In this document: positions 8,545 through 16,830 of the stretch, in pieces | Numbering within the stretch: the stretch's first letter is position 1 | Layout: every line of letters begins with the position of its first letter | Assembly: GCF_030915445.1 (NCBI RefSeq) | Contig: NZ_CP133264.1 | Span: 3,877,208-3,941,207, forward strand | DNA from: Clostridium sp. OS1-26 | GTDB taxonomy: Bacteria > Bacillota > Clostridia > Clostridiales > Clostridiaceae | Length of the DNA: 64,000 nucleotides | Reading direction: 5' to 3' | Notes under the pieces: generated by a model | Databases searched by the model: none | What the model was told of the DNA's origin: nothing | Seen by the model: the letters and a program-made list of their open reading frames with translations, nothing else | Made by a program: the position numbers and the translations under genes

Positions 8545-9708
8545 ATGGACGAATTAAAGAAAGCAATTAACGAAATAATACAAGAAGAAATTATAAAAGT
8601 AGTTATCAGCAATAAAGAGAATAAAGACGTTAAATATAACAAAATAACCTTTATTGTCAAGGATAACAAGGGTAAACAATATTATCAGATAGAAAAATTC
8701 ACTGATAAACAAGTTTTTCATGAAAATATTGAGGTAGGTATATTAGAAGAAAAACTAATTGAGTATTTACAGGGGAACTTCAAGCAGCTTTCTGCTTGGT
8801 CTAATATACATATATTTGATTTGAAAATATCTAAAAAAGGAAAAGTTTTCTTAGGAAAAAATAAAAGTGACAATACAAAGGTGGCAAATAAAAGTCATAA
8901 TAAAGAAAAAAACTACATCCTTAAAGAGGGAATGATTATAGAACCTCTTATAGATTTAGGTGTTTTTACAAAAGAGGGGAAAGTAGTTAATTCAAAGTAT
9001 GATAAATATAAACAAATAAATAGATTTATAGAAATTATAGATGATGAAGTTAAGAAAAGCGACTTTAAGGAACTTACGATTTTAGATTTCGGATGTGGAA
9101 AATCCTACTTAACCTTTATAATGTATTATTATTTTGTTGAGATTAAAAAAATTGATGTAAAAATGATAGGACTAGATCTTAAAGAGGATGTCATTAGAAA
9201 CTGTAATGAGATAGCTAAAAAATATAATTATGAAAATTTACATTTTGAAATTGGCGATATAAATGGATTCAAGTATAATAACAAAGTTGATATGGTAATT
9301 ACACTACATGCCTGTGATACAGCAACGGATTATGCTTTATATAATGCAATAAAGTGGAATAGTAAAATGATTTTCTCTGTTCCTTGCTGTCAGCACGAGT
9401 TCAATGACCAAATGAAAACAGAAGCATTTTCTATATTGACAAGGTATGGAATAGTACAGGAAAGAGTAGCAGCACTTATGACTGATGCTGTTAGAGCTAA
9501 TTTACTAGAAGCTTTAGGTTACAAAACTCAACTTCTAGAATTTATTGATATATCACATTCACCTAAGAATATATTAATTAGAGCGGCAAAAGGTAATGTA
9601 TCTAAGGATAAGAGAGAGAAAGCTTTAGTTGAGGTAAAAGCTTTAATTGAAGAATTTAACTTTAACCCAACACTGTTTAATTTATTAAAAAAAGATAAGT
9701 TAATATAA
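8545..9708 (+). CDS. Class I SAM-dependent methyltransferase (Methyltransf_32-like)
   Basis: 388 residues from ATG 8545; a GTG at 8536 is an alternative start. The SAM-binding site is LTILDFGCGKSYLTF near residue 180, with the acidic strand end MIGLDLKED and the motif MVITLHACDTATDYAL. The segment FSVPCCQHEFN is typical of the GSTCD-like Methyltransf_32 family. Residues 1-130 form a separate basic N-terminal region. It probably methylates RNA or protein, but the target is unknown. It seems to be a single-gene unit after the recombinase terminator. Confidence 0.8.
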   Translation: MDELKKAINEIIQEEIIKVVISNKENKDVKYNKITFIVKDNKGKQYYQIEKFTDKQVFHENIEVGILEEKLIEYLQGNFKQLSAWSNIHIFDLKISKKGKVFLGKNKSDNTKVANKSHNKEKNYILKEGMIIEPLIDLGVFTKEGKVVNSKYDKYKQINRFIEIIDDEVKKSDFKELTILDFGCGKSYLTFIMYYYFVEIKKIDVKMIGLDLKEDVIRNCNEIAKKYNYENLHFEIGDINGFKYNNKVDMVITLHACDTATDYALYNAIKWNSKMIFSVPCCQHEFNDQMKTEAFSILTRYGIVQERVAALMTDAVRANLLEALGYKTQLLEFIDISHSPKNILIRAAKGNVSKDKREKALVEVKALIEEFNFNPTLFNLLKKDKLI

Positions 9709-9786
9709 AATTTACATAAAAAAGGAGTTGTTATCATATAAAATATAGGGATATTATGATTCTGAGTTAGGAGAATTGTTTTAATA

Positions 9787-10374
9787 ATGAGGGTGGAAAA
9801 TTATTTTAATGGAGTAGATGATATTAATAAGAGTACACTAAATTATATAATTAACCTTAAGATTCATAAATATAGTGATGTTTTTGATAACCTGGATGAC
9901 TCTCCACTAAAACTAAGGAGTATTAATAAAAATATACAGTTATATTTAAAGGATAGTTTTGTTAATATTCCAAGTAAAAATTGTACAGGTATAAGTTTTC
10001 ATATTACCGGAGAAAAAAAGAATAAAGTAATGGAAGAATCCATAATGCATGCTCTACAAAGGTGCTGCTTAAGGAGGCTCAAATTTAAGAGATCTGAATT
10101 AAAGTCTTCTAATATAGATACAGTTATATATGTGCTGACATCTGTCTTGCTGCTTAGCGTAGGCTTTGATTTAGAAACTGTATTTATTAAAAAAAGCGTG
10201 TTATTAAGTACAGTTTTAGAAGGAGTAAACATAGGGGGATGGATTTTTCTATGGGAAGCAATATCCATGTTACTTTTTAAATCCAAAGATATTAACAGTG
10301 AAATTCAGGAGATACATCGTATTTTGAGTTCTAATATAAGTTTTACATATGAATTTATAACTGGAAAACATTAG
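9787..10374 (+). CDS. Uncharacterised 195-residue protein with two C-terminal membrane segments
   Basis: I do not recognise a family. Residues 1-110 are soluble and basic, and contain a Cys pair (ALQRCCLRRLKFKRSEL). Two hydrophobic segments (TVIYVLTSVLLLSVGF and VNIGGWIFLWEAISMLLF) follow, then a short tail. It probably sits in the cell membrane with its N-terminus in the cytoplasm. It begins 78 bases after the methyltransferase, so the two may be co-transcribed. Confidence 0.55.
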   Translation: MRVENYFNGVDDINKSTLNYIINLKIHKYSDVFDNLDDSPLKLRSINKNIQLYLKDSFVNIPSKNCTGISFHITGEKKNKVMEESIMHALQRCCLRRLKFKRSELKSSNIDTVIYVLTSVLLLSVGFDLETVFIKKSVLLSTVLEGVNIGGWIFLWEAISMLLFKSKDINSEIQEIHRILSSNISFTYEFITGKH

Positions 10375-10400
10375 ACCTCAATGTGATACAAATAAAAAGT

Positions 10401-10437
10401 TAGCACTACCATATAAGTAACGGTGGTGCTATATTTT
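10401..10437 (+). terminator. Terminator after the 9787 gene
   Basis: TAGCACTACC pairs with GGTGGTGCTA (one G-T pair), followed by TATTTTTGG. Confidence 0.8.
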
Positions 10438-10578
10438 TGGTTAGATCTTACACAAAAAAGTTTGCTAAAAATTAATATAAAAATTATTGTAGATACATAC
10501 TCTATATGCTAACCTGTATTCATAGAAATTTAGCAATATAAATTAATTCTCAGCAATGACAAAGGGAGGAGCATTTAA

Positions 10579-10971
10579 TTGAACTTTAGAAATTATTTAT
10601 ACAAAATTGCATACTATTTAAGAGATTCAAATGGATTTGATAGGCTTTCTAAGTACTTGATTATTACTGGATGCATATTTTCTATTAGTAGATATACTAT
10701 TATGTTAGGATATGCTCTAATTATTTATGGAACTTGGAGAATCTTTTCAAAGAATAAATATAAAAGGCATAGGGAGTTAGTAGTATTTGAGAACTATCTC
10801 TTTGCTATAAAACAAAAATTCTATAGATATAAATATTCAGTTTCGGGATTTCGTGATTATAAAATATTTAAATGTCCAAAATGTTCCCAAAAGCTTAGAG
10901 TTCCTAGAAAAAAGGGGAAGATGGTTGTTACTTGTAAAAAATGCGGTACTGAATTTAGAGGAAAGTCTTAG
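10579..10971 (+). CDS. Zinc-ribbon membrane protein
   Basis: 130 residues from a TTG start that follows a good GGGAGGAG site. Residues ~25-55 form a hydrophobic stretch that could span the membrane once or twice. The C-terminus is a zinc ribbon with two CxxC knuckles (KCPKCSQKLRVP and VTCKKCGTEF), as in YgiT/DUF-type one-zinc proteins. The function is unknown; a role in metal binding or in recruiting a partner to the membrane is plausible. Confidence 0.65.
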   Translation: MNFRNYLYKIAYYLRDSNGFDRLSKYLIITGCIFSISRYTIMLGYALIIYGTWRIFSKNKYKRHRELVVFENYLFAIKQKFYRYKYSVSGFRDYKIFKCPKCSQKLRVPRKKGKMVVTCKKCGTEFRGKS

Positions 10972-11044
10972 TAATTCCATAAAGTCTATATTCTACATTA
11001 CGAATTTAATAAAGATAAAAGTAATTTTTTAAGGAGAAAAGGCT

Positions 11045-11281
11045 ATGAAAGTGGTATTTCAATATAAAGATGCAAGTGGAAAAGTACTTACAGATAATGA
11101 TCTGGAAAAGGAATTAACTAATGATGAAATACTTGTAATACTGAATAGCAAACAAGTAGATTATCCTGTTAACAATGGATTTTTGTTTACTGTTAAACAT
11201 TGTATAATTGAGAATTCTACATACGATATGTTTACAGAACCTTATAAGTTAAAAATAAGTCTTATAGAAAAGCCAGAATAG
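11045..11281 (+). CDS. Small uncharacterised protein, 78 residues
   Basis: ATG 11045 follows AAGGAGAAAAGGCT. The protein is soluble and rich in Lys/Asp/Glu, beginning MKVVFQYKDASGK, with no known motif. It sits between the zinc-ribbon gene and a terminator. It looks expressed but cannot be assigned. Confidence 0.5.
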   Translation: MKVVFQYKDASGKVLTDNDLEKELTNDEILVILNSKQVDYPVNNGFLFTVKHCIIENSTYDMFTEPYKLKISLIEKPE

Positions 11282-11384
11282 CTGAGTACAGCATTATGGA
11301 CATATTTTTGGCAGTTTGTTAGAATAGAAAGAAGCATACTTCTTCCAATATTCAAATATGAGGATTATAGAAGTCTAGCATAAG

Positions 11385-11424
11385 ACAAGCTGTAAATGAG
11401 ATAACTGTTCACAGCTTGTTTTTA
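11385..11424 (+). terminator. Terminator before the NUDIX gene
   Basis: ACAAGCTGT pairs with ACAGCTTGT, followed by a T5 run. It ends the 11045 unit, with the NUDIX gene arriving from the other side. Confidence 0.75.
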
Positions 11425-11476
11425 GGTCTAAGTCCTCTAATCAAATATGTTTTTATTATTTAAAATCCAAGATGTG

Positions 11477-12066
11477 CTACGAATTAATAAAGCTTTGAAG
11501 TGCCATATAAGCCTTAATATCCATCTTCACATCTTTCCTTAGCAATTTCTCTGCCTCACTACGGGAAACCAGAAGGGCCTCAATGTCTTCATCCTCTTCT
11601 AGATATCTATTTGATATTTTACCTGTACAGGTACAGTATACTAGAGCCGCAGATTCATCTGTCATTCCCGGTGAGAGATAAACTCCTTTTTTGTCTTTTC
11701 ATTGTCAATTTCTAAAAGGGAGAGACCAGTTTCCTCTTTTAATTCCCTGGCAACAGCAGCTTCAATACTTTCATTACCATCTATAAGGCCTGCTGGAAGT
11801 TCATAGATATAATCATTTAAAGGAACTCTAAATTGTTTTACTAGCGTAAGTTTTCCAGTCTCTTTATGAGTAGCGGCTATAACAACTGCATCCATACTTT
11901 CTTTCCCGTCTTGGAAATATTGTTCTCTTAAAGTTTCGTAGTTCTTTCTTGAAGCAATTATCCAGTGTTTTGTTGTTCCTTTTTTATTTTTGTATTCAGC
12001 GTCAAAAAGATTTAAAAATTTAGTTTCTTTTAATGCTGTGAATTTTGTTATTCCTTTATTTTTCAC
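11477..12066 (-). CDS. NUDIX hydrolase with one-base frame break
   Basis: ADP-ribose-pyrophosphatase-like NUDIX protein, about 196 residues if the frame is restored. The NUDIX box GLIDGNESIEAAVARELKEE is intact. The first frame ends at 11662 after …NEKTKKEFISHRE; the second frame continues with …GVYLSPGMTDESAALVYCT to 11477. The break lies at an A6 run at 11687-11692: one more A would join the frames. The sequence there is A AAA AAG, also a known -1 slippery heptamer. GTG 12066 is preferred as start because GAAGGTGA lies upstream. Sequencing error, mutation and slippage all remain possible. Confidence 0.75.
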
Positions 12067-12397
12067 TAATATCACCTTCTGTAATTAATTTTGATGTAAT
12101 CTGTAACCAAGACTGTCTATTTAATAATTATACATACTGTTGTTAGTTAGTAGCAAATTTATTTTTATTATATAAAAGTATTTTGAAATGAGATAAATAT
12201 AAAGAAACTGATGTACAGGCAAAGGAGTATTTTCAAAGAAGAATAGATATTGAAAAGGAAAAAAATAAGGTAATAGGATTTAGAAATAGCTGATTTTAGA
12301 TAACAAATATTATTTGAACAAACAAAGGGTAAAAATGATATAATAAACACAATCGAAGAATTTTAAAGTGATCTGATTTATATAGTGAGGAGAACAA
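12067..12397. other. Gap with a gene-end fragment and the acpH promoter
   Basis: No intact gene. On the plus strand about 12205-12292, a short stop-free run (KETDVQAKEYFQRRIDIEKE…) looks like the tail of a lost gene. An AT-rich promoter for the gene at 12398 must be near 12330-12380. Confidence 0.4.
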
Positions 12398-13000
12398 ATG
12401 AATTATTTAGCGCATATATATCTCTCAGACAACAATGACGAAAGTATGCTTGGTAATTTTCTTGGTGATTTTGTAAACAAATCTTTGGAAAATAACTTTG
12501 AGTATTCTATAAAAAGTGGTATTTTTATGCATAGAAAACTTGATAGCTTTACTGACTCAAATCCAATTTTTCTAGAGAGTAAAAAAAGAATTTCAAGCTT
12601 GAACAGGAGATTTGCAGGGGTATTAATTGATATGTTCTATGATCACTTCTTAGCTAAGAACTGGTCTGAGTATTCTTCAATATCCTTAGAAGAATATGCT
12701 GATAATTTTTATAGTATACTTAAAAGATTTTCTTATTGTTTACCAGATAAGTTAACAACAAGGATGCCTTTCATGATAGAAGAAAACTGGCTTGTTTCGT
12801 ATAGGGAGATAAATGGTATAAAAAAATCATTAGAGAGAATTTCATGGAGATTTTCTAAATCAAAGCACCCTCTATTGAACCCAATAGATGAGTTGATTAG
12901 GAATTATGAAAGTTTAGAACTTGATTTTAAAAGCTTTTTTCCTTATGCAATTGAGTATGTAGATAAACTTAAAGGCGTTGACCAAATGGGTATTCATTAG
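12398..13000 (+). CDS. Acyl carrier protein phosphodiesterase-like (AcpH/ACP hydrolase family)
   Basis: 200 residues, matching the family's usual ~193-200. The start MNYLAHIYLS and the following GNFLGDFVN, FMHRKLDSFTDSNP and DMFYDHFLAKNW segments are characteristic of the AcpD/AcpH (DUF479) family, which removes the 4'-phosphopantetheine from ACP. The His and Asp residues in these segments probably bind Mn2+. GTGAGGAG lies before the ATG. It stands alone. Confidence 0.9.
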   Translation: MNYLAHIYLSDNNDESMLGNFLGDFVNKSLENNFEYSIKSGIFMHRKLDSFTDSNPIFLESKKRISSLNRRFAGVLIDMFYDHFLAKNWSEYSSISLEEYADNFYSILKRFSYCLPDKLTTRMPFMIEENWLVSYREINGIKKSLERISWRFSKSKHPLLNPIDELIRNYESLELDFKSFFPYAIEYVDKLKGVDQMGIH

Positions 13001-13067
13001 AAGTATATGTATTCTTAATAGTTTTATTTTATATTCACAAATAATTTAATGAAAAGCGGTGATTATT

Positions 13068-13697
13068 GTGTGTGGACGTTTTTATATTGAAAATGATATA
13101 GAAGATATAATGGTAAGGTACGGAATAAAGAATACAAAAAACATAACTTATTCAAAGGGTGAAATATTTCCTGGCACCAATATCCCTATAATTTTTAATA
13201 ATGAAGAAAGAAAATTAGACTTTTTTAGATGGGGATATCAGATTAGAGGCCTAAATAAAGAAATAATAAATGCAAGGATTGAAACAGTAGCAGAAAAACA
13301 AAATTTCAGAAAAGCTTTTTTGAATAACAGATGCATCATTCCAGCTAATGCTTTTTTTGAATGGCATAATAGAGAGAAGGGCAAGGATAAATATAAAATT
13401 TCTTTGAAGGATATTAAACTTTTTTCTATGGCAGGAATATATGACAATTTCATTGATAAAAATAATAATCCTTATTTTGGAGTTGTTATTTTAACTCGTG
13501 CAGCCAATGAACATATGAGTAAAGTTCATAACCGAATGCCTGTGTTTATAAAAAAAGAAGAGGAAGAAGAGTGGCTGCTAGAATCTCCAAACAATGCATT
13601 AAAACTTAAAGAAAAATTAGAAAATAGTAATTGTTTTAATTTAAACATAACTCCAGTAGACGGAAGTAAGCAGCTCTCAATGTATGATTTAATTTAA
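13068..13697 (+). CDS. SRAP family abasic-site DNA-protein crosslink protein (YedK/HMCES-like)
   Basis: The SRAP catalytic residue must be Cys2, exposed after Met removal. Here MCGRF begins at GTG 13068, which fixes the start even though an in-frame GTG lies at 13059. Other active-site elements are present: NARIET (Asn), AFFEWH (Glu) and KVHNRMPVF (His). These enzymes trap abasic sites in single-stranded DNA. The length (209) is normal. The upstream GCGGTGA can act as the ribosome site. Confidence 0.9.
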   Translation: MCGRFYIENDIEDIMVRYGIKNTKNITYSKGEIFPGTNIPIIFNNEERKLDFFRWGYQIRGLNKEIINARIETVAEKQNFRKAFLNNRCIIPANAFFEWHNREKGKDKYKISLKDIKLFSMAGIYDNFIDKNNNPYFGVVILTRAANEHMSKVHNRMPVFIKKEEEEEWLLESPNNALKLKEKLENSNCFNLNITPVDGSKQLSMYDLI

Positions 13698-13720
13698 AAA
13701 CTAAAATGGAAATAGAAAAA

Positions 13721-13747
13721 TTAGAACAATTAGAACAATTAGAACAA
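13721..13747 (+). repeat. Three tandem copies of TTAGAACAA
   Basis: Three perfect 9-base units follow each other just after the SRAP stop codon. This is a short tandem repeat that could vary in copy number; no function is evident. Confidence 0.8.
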
Positions 13748-13844
13748 TAGTTGTGTATTCATCAAATAGGAAGTGAAAAAGTACAGTAAAACTTTCAGAT
13801 CAAGACAAGGAAAATTTAAAGAGTCAAATGGGGGAAATGATGTA

Positions 13845-14486
13845 ATGCAAATTAGAAAAATAAAAAACAGGGGAGTCTTATTTACACATAGTAATCCAGG
13901 GTGGGATTTAAATGTTTATTTAATTATTGGAAGAAAATATAATTATATTATTGATACAGGGTTAGGGTCCTTAAGCATTGAACCAATTAAGGAATACATA
14001 AGAAATGACAATAAAAAAACTATTGTGATAAATACACATTATCACTGGGACCATGTTTGGGGAAATGGTTCATTAAGAGATTGTATAATTGTATCTCACA
14101 AATTATGTAGAGAAATGATTCAATCAAAATGGGAAGAGATGATACAGAAGAATAAACAGTATTTTTATGGTGAAGTTGAAATGTACCTTCCAGATTTGGT
14201 TTTTGAAAAAGAACTATATTTTGTAGAAGACAAAATTAAATTATTTTATACACCTGGACATACAATAGATTCTATAAGTGTTTTAGATGAAGAAGAAGAT
14301 GTGCTTTTAGTTGGAGATGATGTTGGTGACAGTATGGAGGATATTATACCAAGTATTTATTGTGAGAAGGATGTTTATATTAATACTATGAAAAAATATG
14401 AGGAAATGGATTTTGACACATGTATATCAGGACATAATACAATTCTAAAAAAAGAAGTGATAGGAAAGATATTAAGAATGTTGTAA
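13845..14486 (+). CDS. Metallo-beta-lactamase-fold hydrolase
   Basis: 213 residues from ATG 13845, preferred over the upstream ATG at 13773 because ATGGGGG lies about 9 bases before it. Zinc ligands are visible: NTHYHWDHVWG (HxHxDH), YTPGHTIDS (His), LLVGDDVGD (Asp) and CISGHNT (His). This is a generic MBL enzyme like glyoxalase II or a lactonase; the substrate cannot be told. Confidence 0.85.
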   Translation: MQIRKIKNRGVLFTHSNPGWDLNVYLIIGRKYNYIIDTGLGSLSIEPIKEYIRNDNKKTIVINTHYHWDHVWGNGSLRDCIIVSHKLCREMIQSKWEEMIQKNKQYFYGEVEMYLPDLVFEKELYFVEDKIKLFYTPGHTIDSISVLDEEEDVLLVGDDVGDSMEDIIPSIYCEKDVYINTMKKYEEMDFDTCISGHNTILKKEVIGKILRML

Positions 14487-14548
14487 ATAGAGTTGGACTC
14501 ATTCACAACATTCTTGTTTTATAAAGTTTTGGGAAGGAGTTTCAGGTT

Positions 14549-14959
14549 ATGGAAATCATAGAAGGTGAGTATATATTTACGGATAATACTACTCGAATTA
14601 AATTAGATGAGGTTTGTAGTTTGCTTAGGCAGTCCCATTGGGCTAAAAATCGACCTACTGAAATTATTATTAAAACAATTGAAACTTCTCTTTGTTTTTC
14701 TATTTATCATACTGATATGCAAATTGGATTTGCGAGAGTTGTAAGCGATTATGCTGTTTATAGTTTAATATTAGATGTAATCATTGATGAGAAATATAGA
14801 GGTAAAGGCTTGGGAAAAAAACTAATTGATTTTATAAATAATCATCCAAGTATAAAAGATACAAGTAAGGTTCTCTGGACAAAATATGCTCAAGAATTGT
14901 ATTTAGAGTGTGGATTTAAAGAAGAGGATTGTTATAAATTTATGTTTAATAGACCTTAA
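14549..14959 (+). CDS. GNAT family N-acetyltransferase
   Basis: 136 residues. The acetyl-CoA-binding loop is VIIDEKYRGKGLGKKLIDF. Its beginning (EVCSLLRQSHWAKNRP) matches small GNAT proteins of the YjgM/YhbS type. GGAAGGAG lies before the ATG. The substrate is unknown. Confidence 0.85.
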   Translation: MEIIEGEYIFTDNTTRIKLDEVCSLLRQSHWAKNRPTEIIIKTIETSLCFSIYHTDMQIGFARVVSDYAVYSLILDVIIDEKYRGKGLGKKLIDFINNHPSIKDTSKVLWTKYAQELYLECGFKEEDCYKFMFNRP

Positions 14960-15001
14960 TCAATATATCTTTAAGACAGAATAGTAAATTTTTACGAATC
15001 T

Positions 15002-15035
15002 AAGGGAGCTTCAAATGAAGTTCCCTTAATATTAT
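15002..15035 (+). terminator. Terminator after the acetyltransferase
   Basis: AAGGGA..CTTCA pairs with TGAAG..TCCCTT over a short loop, followed by AATATTATTT. Confidence 0.7.
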
Positions 15036-15111
15036 TTAAAATAAAACTTATTATTCCACTGCCTACATCTCCCCTGACTGTATATATATTAAGTGAAGGG
15101 AGATGATAAAT

Positions 15112-15336
15112 ATGGCTGCAACAGCAACAAAATTGCAGACTGCACTATTACTAAAGTATAAGGATGGTGTAGATGCCAAGGGAAAAGAAATAATAAAATC
15201 ACAGAGGTTCTCAAAGGTGAAAACCACAGCAACAGAGCAGGACATATATGACGTGTCCGTAGAGATTGGCAAGCTTCTTGGAAAGCCTTTAGATGAAGTC
15301 ATAAGAGAAGACCAAAGTGGAATAATGAATGCGTAG
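15112..15336 (+). CDS. DUF1659 protein
   Basis: 74 residues beginning MAATATKLQTALLLKYKDG. ATG 15112 is chosen because AAGGGAG lies directly before the ATG at 15103, leaving a good gap only for 15112. DUF1659 proteins are small, cytoplasmic, of unknown function, and are usually paired with DUF2922, as here (35 bases apart). Confidence 0.85.
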   Translation: MAATATKLQTALLLKYKDGVDAKGKEIIKSQRFSKVKTTATEQDIYDVSVEIGKLLGKPLDEVIREDQSGIMNA

Positions 15337-15370
15337 ATTAGTTAAAAGTTAAAGTGAGGGGGATATGCGT

Positions 15371-15589
15371 ATGAGTAAAACATTAGTTATGAATTTTTTA
15401 AACGAGTCTGGCAAAAAGACTGCTATAAGAGTGAATAATGTAAAGGAAGATGTTACTGAGGCAGAAGTAAAGGCTGCTATGGATGTAATATTAGCCAAGA
15501 ACATATTTGCAACTACTGGAGGAGATCTGAAGGTAAAGGACTCAGCACAAATTGATGATAAAAACAGCACTGAATTAGTAGTTAAATAA
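15371..15589 (+). CDS. DUF2922 protein
   Basis: 72 residues beginning MSKTLVMNFLNESGKKT. It is the usual partner of DUF1659 and ends before a strong terminator. ATG 15371 has GAGGGGG at good distance; ATG 15365 is too close. The function is unknown. A sigma-factor gene lies downstream, a common order in Clostridium. Confidence 0.85.
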   Translation: MSKTLVMNFLNESGKKTAIRVNNVKEDVTEAEVKAAMDVILAKNIFATTGGDLKVKDSAQIDDKNSTELVVK

Positions 15590-15603
15590 ATTTAATGCAT
15601 CTT

Positions 15604-15650
15604 AAAAAAGTGGGTATAAGAATCAAACGATTCTTGTATCCACTTTTTTG
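15604..15650 (+). terminator. Strong terminator of the DUF1659-DUF2922 unit
   Basis: A long near-perfect hairpin (AAAAAAGTGG… with …CCACTTTTTT around an AAAC loop) is present; it may act in both directions. The 360 bases that follow (to 16012) hold no gene, only AT-rich sequence with a probable promoter. Confidence 0.9.
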
Positions 15651-16012
15651 TTTAAATTTCCTGCAAAAATCGTATGACAAAAGAGAAATTATACCGGTGA
15701 AAAAAATAAAGAAAAAAATAGTTTTAATTGTAATTATAGGCTAATTTGTAGACTTAAATAGGTGGTTTTTAATGAAATGGTACAAAATTAGAAACTAATA
15801 TCGCAAAATGTATAATCATAAAAGAATTTGTTTTTCATATCATGTCCGAATTTTATTAAAAAATGTGCTCTGTATAAGTAGAGAGGTTTTTAAAAAACAA
15901 CAACTATAAAGCATTTTCTTCTTAAAAAATATATAAAGAAGGAACTTCAAGCAAAACTTAAAATGTAGATGATTGTGTTTTAACTTGATTTAATAATGAG
16001 GGGGTTTTTAAA

Positions 16013-16603
16013 ATTAATAGTAACAAAATAATTGAATTGCTTATAAAGGCAAAACAGGGTGACAGAGAAGCTATGGAAGAAATAATGAAACGGTATACAC
16101 CTTTTGTAATTAAAACTGCCAGAAGTATCTATGTAAAAGGTTATGCTATAGAAGATCTGGTGCAAGAGGGACAAGCTTCTATAATTAAGGCTGTAAATAT
16201 GTATGATACTGAAAGGGGCAATGCATTTACAACCTATGTATTCAATACGATAAAAAGGACTTTATATTTACTTATAAGAGCAGGTGTAAAAGAAGCGAAT
16301 TGCTGCAGTCTTCACAGTTTAAATAAAGAAGGCTGTGAATTTATAGATGTTTTAGTCAGCACTGAAAATATAGAAGAGGATACAGTAAAGAAAGAGGAAA
16401 AAACCATGCTTTCTAAAGCTTTGAAAAAACTCGATGAAGGGGAAAAAGAGATTATTTACTGGTACTACCTTGAAAATAAAACCTTAAATGAATATGCAAA
16501 TTTTAAAGAAGTATGTTATAGAACTGCAATAGCTAGAAAGAAAAAGTCACTTTTGAAGCTTAAAAAATATTTAGAGGAGATGAACTATCATGGCATTATA
16601 TAG
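16013..16603 (+). CDS. UviA/BotR/TcdR-like RNA polymerase sigma factor
   Basis: About 196 residues with sigma region 2 (GDREAMEEIMKRYTPFVIKTA, then YAIEDLVQEGQASIIKAV) and region 4 (LDEGEKEIIYWYYLENKTL). Homologues start near IIELLIKAKQG. The only good ribosome site, GAGGGGG at 15998-16004, points to ATT 16013 as the start, a rare initiator; TTG 16037 is the alternative but has no site. This family drives toxin or bacteriocin genes or, in many clostridia, genes of unknown targets. A decayed copy lies at 2697. Confidence 0.75.
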   Translation: MNSNKIIELLIKAKQGDREAMEEIMKRYTPFVIKTARSIYVKGYAIEDLVQEGQASIIKAVNMYDTERGNAFTTYVFNTIKRTLYLLIRAGVKEANCCSLHSLNKEGCEFIDVLVSTENIEEDTVKKEEKTMLSKALKKLDEGEKEIIYWYYLENKTLNEYANFKEVCYRTAIARKKKSLLKLKKYLEEMNYHGII

Positions 16604-16661
16604 ACAGGTTCAAACAAATTTTTGGCAGGATGACTTTGTACTGGAGATGGGACCAATATAA
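16590..16661 (+). pseudogene. N-terminal fragment of a DnaD-like replication protein
   Basis: Overlapping the sigma-factor end by 14 bases is a 23-codon frame reading MALYRQVQTNFWQDDFVLEM. This closely resembles the beginning of phage-type DnaD proteins (MALYRQVQ-S-FWQD-FVL). It stops after GPI, so the rest is lost. The coupling suggests the sigma gene once led an operon with a replication gene. Confidence 0.6.
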
Positions 16662-16787
16662 ATAATAGATAGAGTGCTTCAATGCACACAGATGTTCCTT
16701 TGGTCATAATGAAAATGAGTTCTAGTTAAGGTTCTAACTAAAACTTTTGATAGATATAATAAATTTGAAGGCTAATATATACATTAA

Positions 16788-16813
16788 ATCAATATATTTA
16801 AAAATGTATTGAT
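16788..16813. promoter_or_regulatory. Inverted repeat upstream of the acyl-CoA dehydrogenase fusion
   Basis: ATCAATA and TATTGAT flank a 12-base A/T spacer immediately before the AAAAGGAGGG ribosome site. It may be an operator or a 5' hairpin; no regulator can be named. Confidence 0.4.
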
Positions 16814-16830
16814 CAAAAGGAGGGAAATAT

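Noticed and set aside
13717..13750. Phase-variable promoter at the TTAGAACAA repeats
   Set aside because: There is no promoter box arrangement around it; only a short tandem repeat can be supported.
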